Shown: one piece after another, positions 5,548 through 9,939 of the stretch
How positions within the stretch are numbered: the stretch's first letter is position 1
Layout of the letters: the number at the start of each line of letters is the position of its first letter
NCBI GenBank assembly: GCA_030609345.1
Contig: JAUWCK010000021.1
Location: forward strand, 1-9,939
Direction of reading: 5' to 3'
Origin: Methanosarcinales archaeon
GTDB lineage: Archaea; Halobacteriota; Methanosarcinia; Methanosarcinales; Methanogasteraceae
Length of the DNA stretch: 9,939 nt
Program-made: the position numbers and the translations under genes
The notes under the pieces: generated by a model
What the model was told of the DNA's origin: nothing
The model's database searches: none
What the model saw: the letters and a program-made list of their open reading frames with translations, nothing else

Positions 5548-7803
5548 TCACCCCTTATACTCCCCTCCTGCCACCTCACGTATCCGGTCCGCAGTCTTCG
5601 GTCCGACCAGTTCCACCTCCATTAGTTCCTCCCGGCTCGCGCTCATCACCGCGGCAACCGTCCCGAAGTGCTTGAGCAGATTCTTCGCAACGACGGGACC
5701 GATATTTGAGATTGCGGAGACGACATACTCCTGCTGCTGCGGAAGCATCATCGCAGACCGTTTGCCGTGCATCACGACCTCACGCCCGTGATCCTGCTGC
5801 TCTCTTCTCGCAATCGCTGCGATCATCAGCGCGGTATCCGTGGCGTCCTTGCTCATGAGGATCGGCACGCCAAAATCGATCGCTATAGCAGTGAGTGCGC
5901 CACGCACAGCATTCGGATGGATCTGTCTCTGCCCGTAAAGATCGTCCCCCTCGATGATCAACACAGGTTTGTCGAACGTCCGTGCAAGATCCGAGATCTG
6001 CCCGAACAACTCACGCCGTCCGCTGATCAGCGAACTGATAAAATCGCTTGTCGTCTTCCGCTCGACACAGACACGATCGCTCAGGAGGTAGTCCCCGATC
6101 TCAAGCGTCCGCATTGCCACCTCAACCCCTGCCGCCTCAATGATCTGCGATACGCCAGACCGAATCTCCCTGTGGTCGATGTATGCGACCAGACCCTCAT
6201 CCGAAAACTCTGCCAGTTGCTTCTGCTCGATTGCGGGCTCCCGGATCGGTCTCGACATCGACATCGACTTCGACCGCGATCCGCTCATATTCGTGATCGT
6301 TGCGAGCATCTTCGTCTCTTTGCGTGTGCTGATCCAGTATGCCGCCTCATCCCGCGATCCTTTCGCAATCAAAACAACGATCCTCCCTGCACGTTTCCTG
6401 CCGGTCCTCCCTTTCCGCTGGATCGTGCGGATCTCTGACGGAACCGGCTCATAGAAGAGGACAAGGTCTGTCGATGGGATATCAAGCCCTTCCTCTGCAA
6501 CCGATGTCGCCACGAGTGTGTTGTACTCTCCTGACCTGAATTTTCTGATGATCTCGGTCTGCTGCTTCTGGGTCAAGCCCTTATCCTTGTATTTGCTTGC
6601 CTGCCCGACGAACCTTACCGCAGAAACCCCGTCCACCTCAGAAAGTGCCTTTGTCACCATCTCCGCGCTGTCCCGGAAGTTTGTAAAGACAATCACCCTC
6701 GAATCAAGGTTGCCTCTCAGTTGATCTGCCACAATCCTCCGAACCGCATCCAGTTTCGGATGCTCCTCGTCACACGAGTCAAGCATCGCTATCGCCGCAC
6801 GCATATTAGGATCCATGGCAAGACGCTTTGCTGCCTTGCTCCCGCTTTTCGATCTGGCTTCCACATTCAGGCGGTCGAAGTAGCGTAGAAGCGCCTCCAC
6901 CCCTTGCGTCTCCCCGAGTTCGATCGCATGGCTGATCTTGAAGATCTCGGCAAGAACCGAGATTGCGGAGAATGTGCCCCTGTCGCCCCCTCCGGCGACC
7001 TCTGCATGGAGTTTGCTCTGTAAGTCGAGTAGTTCCCGCTTCGATGAATCCGGTGAGACATCAAAACCAAGATCATTCAGTTTCGAGCACGATCCAAGAA
7101 GCACCTTCTCAAGCACCGATTTTAACTCCTTGATCCTGGAAGGTATATCGACACGTACCCACTCGATCTCCCGGTCATGGATGTACGGGATCACATCGGA
7201 ATCGGTCTCGCTTTTTACCTCCACGCACTCGATATGGAGATTCTCGCAGACATCAGCGATCGTCTCCGGATTGCTTCCCGGACTTGCGGTTATGCCGAGA
7301 ACGAGCCGCGACTTTGCATCCGCACCGACATCCTCGAAATACTGCTTCGCAATGTAGACGTAAGCGTATCTGCCGACTGCACGGTGCGCCTCATCGAATG
7401 TGATATGCACCACGTCACGAAGATCGATGCGCCTTGCACGAAGATCATTCTCGATGACCTGCGGCGTAGAGACGATGACCTGCGAGTCTTTCCAGAGTTC
7501 CGCCCGCTTTTCAGGCGGGATGCTTCCTGTAAACGTTGCAACCGTGCATCCAGGAAGCGCCTGACTGAAAAAATTGGAATGCTGCTCCACAAGCGGCTTT
7601 GTCGGCGAAAGGATCAGTACCTTGCCCCCGAGATCGTTCAGCCGTGCTGCGATCACCATGAGCGCAACGATCGTCTTTCCAAGCCCTGTCGGCAGCACAG
7701 CCAGGCACGAACTTTTCAGCGCAGATGAAGCGACAGAGAGCTGGTACAGCCGCTGCTCGATCATATCCTTCCGGATCAGCGGATGCGAGATGTACCTGCC
7801 CAT
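5548..7803 (-). CDS. hef: Hef, fork-specific helicase-nuclease (XPF/FANCM family)
   Basis: The product is 751 residues, close to the usual 740-770 for Hef. N-terminal superfamily 2 helicase: motif I PTGLGKT (38-44), motif II DEAH (137-140), motif III TAS (172-174), motif VI QRKGRTGR (462-469), with the helical thumb-like insertion between lobes at about 220-340. A Ser/Met/Arg-rich linker (505-520) follows. The ERCC4/XPF nuclease has IDHRE (542-546), GD (570-571) and ERKTTSD (581-587), so the metal-binding residues are intact. Tandem helix-hairpin-helix motifs (about 697-715 and 729-745) close the protein. Hef unwinds and cuts branched DNA at stalled replication forks as a homodimer and interacts with PCNA in characterised archaea. 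Start: ATG at 7803, about 25 bases below a TATA box. It heads the probable operon hef - glycosylase - small ORF. Identity is very secure. Confidence 0.97.
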   Translation of the reverse strand: MGRYISHPLIRKDMIEQRLYQLSVASSALKSSCLAVLPTGLGKTIVALMVIAARLNDLGGKVLILSPTKPLVEQHSNFFSQALPGCTVATFTGSIPPEKRAELWKDSQVIVSTPQVIENDLRARRIDLRDVVHITFDEAHRAVGRYAYVYIAKQYFEDVGADAKSRLVLGITASPGSNPETIADVCENLHIECVEVKSETDSDVIPYIHDREIEWVRVDIPSRIKELKSVLEKVLLGSCSKLNDLGFDVSPDSSKRELLDLQSKLHAEVAGGGDRGTFSAISVLAEIFKISHAIELGETQGVEALLRYFDRLNVEARSKSGSKAAKRLAMDPNMRAAIAMLDSCDEEHPKLDAVRRIVADQLRGNLDSRVIVFTNFRDSAEMVTKALSEVDGVSAVRFVGQASKYKDKGLTQKQQTEIIRKFRSGEYNTLVATSVAEEGLDIPSTDLVLFYEPVPSEIRTIQRKGRTGRKRAGRIVVLIAKGSRDEAAYWISTRKETKMLATITNMSGSRSKSMSMSRPIREPAIEQKQLAEFSDEGLVAYIDHREIRSGVSQIIEAAGVEVAMRTLEIGDYLLSDRVCVERKTTSDFISSLISGRRELFGQISDLARTFDKPVLIIEGDDLYGQRQIHPNAVRGALTAIAIDFGVPILMSKDATDTALMIAAIARREQQDHGREVVMHGKRSAMMLPQQQEYVVSAISNIGPVVAKNLLKHFGTVAAVMSASREELMEVELVGPKTADRIREVAGGEYKG

Positions 7804-7826
7804 AGTAATAACGTTGTAATCCCTCG

Positions 7827-7837
7827 CTTATAGATAT
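7827..7837 (-). promoter_or_regulatory. TATA box of hef
   Basis: On the minus strand the core reads ATATCTATAAG, centred near 7832. The expected start point about 26 bases downstream is near 7806, only a few bases from the ATG at 7803, so hef is probably transcribed without a leader. Confidence 0.5.
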
Positions 7838-7856
7838 GCGGCATAAGACACTGCTA

Positions 7857-7892
7857 TCAGCGGGAGGAAGTCACGCTACCCACGACCGCTGA
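7857..7892. promoter_or_regulatory. inverted repeat between the divergent hef and lonB promoters
   Basis: TCAGCGG (7857-7863) and CCGCTGA (7886-7892) are perfect 7-base inverted copies 22 bases apart. They lie between the hef TATA box (7827-7837) and the lonB TATA box (7901-7909). The position suits a regulator binding both half-sites, but chance or a transcript hairpin is possible. Confidence 0.35.
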
Positions 7893-7893
7893 A

Positions 7894-7909
7894 AGAAAAC
7901 TTAAATATT
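7894..7909 (+). promoter_or_regulatory. BRE and TATA box of lonB
   Basis: GAAAAC (BRE-like) followed by TTAAATATT (7901-7909) is the strongest promoter-like sequence in the window. It predicts a start near 7930 and a leader of about 55 bases. A weaker ATTTAT at 7955-7960 could alternatively drive a near-leaderless transcript starting close to the ATG at 7986. Confidence 0.5.
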
Positions 7910-7985
7910 AGCACTGAAATACTAATGCGTTTTCCTGACTCTGCTTGAGCGAACATTTATGTGACGACTGACGAAGAGTTCTACA

Positions 7986-9908
7986 ATGAGTGATGAAACG
8001 AACGATGACCTGCTCGGCGGAATCGAGATCGAGTCCACAAAGGATCTTGAGGTTCCACCGCTATTGATCGATCAGGTGATCGGGCAGGAACAGGCAAGTG
8101 AGATTATCAAGAAGGCAGCGCAGCAGCGAAGGCATGTGATGCTGATCGGGACTCCCGGCACTGGTAAGTCTATGCTGGCCCAGGCGATGGCTGAACTTCT
8201 CCCAAAAGAGGAATTAAAGGACGTACTCATCTATCATAATCCGGAGGATGCGAACAACCCAAGAATTCGGGAGGTAAGGGCTGGGAAAGGAGTACAGATC
8301 ATCAACGCCCATAAAATGGAAGCTCATCGGAAAGCACAGTTAAAAAACACAATCCTGATGATCGTCGGCTTTGCGATCCTTCTTTATGCCGCATCTCTCG
8401 GCGGCATGGCTCTGTTATGGGGGATTCTCGCTGTTCTATTGATTATGGTCATCGGCAGGCAGTTTGTGCAGGGCGATAAAGCAATCATACCAAAACTGAT
8501 CGTGAACAATGCAAATAAGGACACGGCGCCGTTCGTGGACGCTACCGGCGCACATTCAGGCGCATTATTAGGCGATGTCCGTCACGACCCGTTCCAGTCG
8601 GGCGGACTCGAGACGCCGTCCCATGACCGGGTTGAGGCAGGAGACATCCACAAAGCGCACAAAGGGGTTCTATTCATCGATGAGATCAATATCCTGCGCC
8701 CGGAATCCCAGCAGAGTCTACTCACAGCACTGCAGGAGAGGGAGTATGCAATCACAGGGCAGTCCGAACGCAGCTCAGGCGCACTCGTCAAGACGTATCC
8801 GGTGCCATGCAGTTTTATCATGGTTGCGGCAGGTAATCTGGATGCCGTAGAGAATATGCATCCGGCATTGCGCTCCCGCATCAGGGGATATGGCTATGAG
8901 ATTTATATGCGCGATTCGATGGACGATACTCCGGAAAACCGGAGGAAGATCGTTCGATTCGTTGCGCAAGAGGTTGAGAAGGACGGGAAGATTCCGCACT
9001 TCAATAAGAGTGCTGTGCAGGAAGTTTTACGGGAGGCAAGGAGACGGGCTGGAAGAAAAGGTCATCTTACGCTGAAATTACGCGATCTCGGCGGTCTTGT
9101 CAGGGTGGCAGGCGATGTCGCCCATGCAGCGGGCGCGCAAGAGGTGACCGCATCACATGTTCTTACTGCAAAGCAGATGTCAAGATCGGTTGAACAGCAG
9201 CTTGCAGACCAGTACCTGGAGCAGCGCATGGACTACAGGATGTACCACAAGAAGGGCGCGGAGATCGGCAGGGTGAACGGGCTTGCCATCATGGGCGGCG
9301 ATTCCGGGATCGTTCTCCCGATCATGGCAGAGGTAACTCCAGCACTGTCCAAGAACGAGGGAAAGCTGATCGCGACAGGAATGCTCAAGGATATCGCAAA
9401 AGAAGCCGTCCAGAATGTGTCAGCACTCATCAAAAAGATTACAGGTAGGGATACCACGAACGTGGACATCCATGTCCAGTTCATCGGCACTTACGAGGGC
9501 GTGGAAGGCGATAGCGCATCGATCTCCATTGCAACCGCGGTGATATCGGCATTCGAAGGCATCCCGATCGACCAGTCCATCGCAATGACGGGCTCGCTCT
9601 CTGTGAGGGGTGATGTGCTGCCGGTCGGAGGCGTCACATACAAGATCGAAGCTGCGGCGCAGGCTGGCATCACGACTGTGATCATACCGAAAGCGAACGA
9701 AGACGATGTCCTGATTGAGGATAAGTACCGGGAGATGGTAAAGATCGTTCCGGTTTCAAAGATCAGCGAGGTGCTTGAACTCAGTCTGGTTGGACAGGAG
9801 AAGGACAGCTTGCTTGAGACGATCAAGCGGTTCTCGAAGAAGGTGAGCATCCCTATCCCTGATATCAACCTGCCAGCCCCCTCTTATGGCGCTGGCTCTT
9901 CGCGATGA
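7986..9908 (+). CDS. lonB: archaeal LonB, membrane-anchored ATP-dependent protease
   Basis: The product is 640 residues, normal for LonB. AAA+ domain: Walker A GTPGTGKS (55-62), Walker B VLFIDEIN (228-235), sensor-1 Asn284 in AAGNLD, and the arginine-finger region at R297-R299. Two membrane helices (about 122-139 and 141-157) are inserted between Walker A and B, the hallmark of archaeal LonB, and anchor the hexamer to the cytoplasmic face of the membrane. The C-terminal S16 protease domain (about 420-605) has the Ser510-Lys553 dyad in GDSAS and TYKIEA, at the expected spacing. The short tail is Pro/Ser-rich. The enzyme degrades unfolded and regulatory proteins using ATP; archaea lack a separate FtsH, and LonB is thought to cover that role. 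Start: ATG at 7986; no strong Shine-Dalgarno, only GAAGAG about 9 bases up. It is divergent from hef. Identity is very secure and all catalytic residues are present. Confidence 0.97.
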   Translation: MSDETNDDLLGGIEIESTKDLEVPPLLIDQVIGQEQASEIIKKAAQQRRHVMLIGTPGTGKSMLAQAMAELLPKEELKDVLIYHNPEDANNPRIREVRAGKGVQIINAHKMEAHRKAQLKNTILMIVGFAILLYAASLGGMALLWGILAVLLIMVIGRQFVQGDKAIIPKLIVNNANKDTAPFVDATGAHSGALLGDVRHDPFQSGGLETPSHDRVEAGDIHKAHKGVLFIDEINILRPESQQSLLTALQEREYAITGQSERSSGALVKTYPVPCSFIMVAAGNLDAVENMHPALRSRIRGYGYEIYMRDSMDDTPENRRKIVRFVAQEVEKDGKIPHFNKSAVQEVLREARRRAGRKGHLTLKLRDLGGLVRVAGDVAHAAGAQEVTASHVLTAKQMSRSVEQQLADQYLEQRMDYRMYHKKGAEIGRVNGLAIMGGDSGIVLPIMAEVTPALSKNEGKLIATGMLKDIAKEAVQNVSALIKKITGRDTTNVDIHVQFIGTYEGVEGDSASISIATAVISAFEGIPIDQSIAMTGSLSVRGDVLPVGGVTYKIEAAAQAGITTVIIPKANEDDVLIEDKYREMVKIVPVSKISEVLELSLVGQEKDSLLETIKRFSKKVSIPIPDINLPAPSYGAGSSR

Positions 9909-9939
9909 ACAGTATAGGCTATTTGACGTGAGATAATGG

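Noticed and set aside
4990..5625. A 211-codon plus-strand open frame
   Set aside because: It is antisense to the small ORF, the glycosylase-family gene and the end of hef. The product is Pro/His/Arg-rich and resembles no folded protein.

Overview
The window looks like chromosomal DNA of a euryarchaeon, probably from the Methanosarcinales, Syntrophoarchaeales or Methanophagales (ANME-1) side of the tree. Two long genes carry most of this argument: a full-length Hef-type helicase-nuclease, which is specific to Euryarchaeota, and a membrane-anchored LonB protease of the archaeal type. Archaeal-style TATA boxes 25-30 bases upstream of short leaders, and few Shine-Dalgarno sites, agree. I cannot fix the genus from sequence alone.

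Layout, left to right. The 3' end of a UPF0182 membrane protein gene (2-640, +) enters from outside the window. A gene-poor stretch follows (641-1022) with a degenerate inverted-repeat element and an oligo-T run. A hypothetical protein with a broken HExxH-like motif (1023-1859, -) is divergent from a multi-pass membrane protein (2037-3815, +) that has a DUF2254-like membrane part and about ten 22-25 residue tandem repeats. Convergent to it is a membrane-anchored transglutaminase-like (Cys-His-Glu) protein (3905-4690, -), whose start region looks disrupted by a 7-bp duplication. Next comes about 280 bases without a recognisable gene, including a GC-rich island with hairpins.

The right half is a DNA-repair and protein quality-control block. 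Three genes on the minus strand look like one operon: hef (7803 down to 5548), a pyrimidine-dimer-glycosylase-family protein (5484 down to 5155), and an overlooked 41-codon ORF (5155 down to 5030) whose ATG overlaps the glycosylase stop as TGATG. Divergent from hef is lonB (7986-9908, +). The two share a 182-base promoter region with a TATA box for each direction and a 7-bp inverted repeat between them.

How the genes may work together: Hef handles stalled forks and branched DNA, and the glycosylase-family protein may act on UV lesions, so the minus-strand operon is probably a DNA-damage module with a small coupled protein of unknown role. LonB degrades misfolded and regulatory proteins at the membrane. 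The left-half genes are mostly poorly characterised membrane or exported proteins, and I see no clear functional link between them. I see no CRISPR array, tRNA, rRNA, transposase or complete mobile element.
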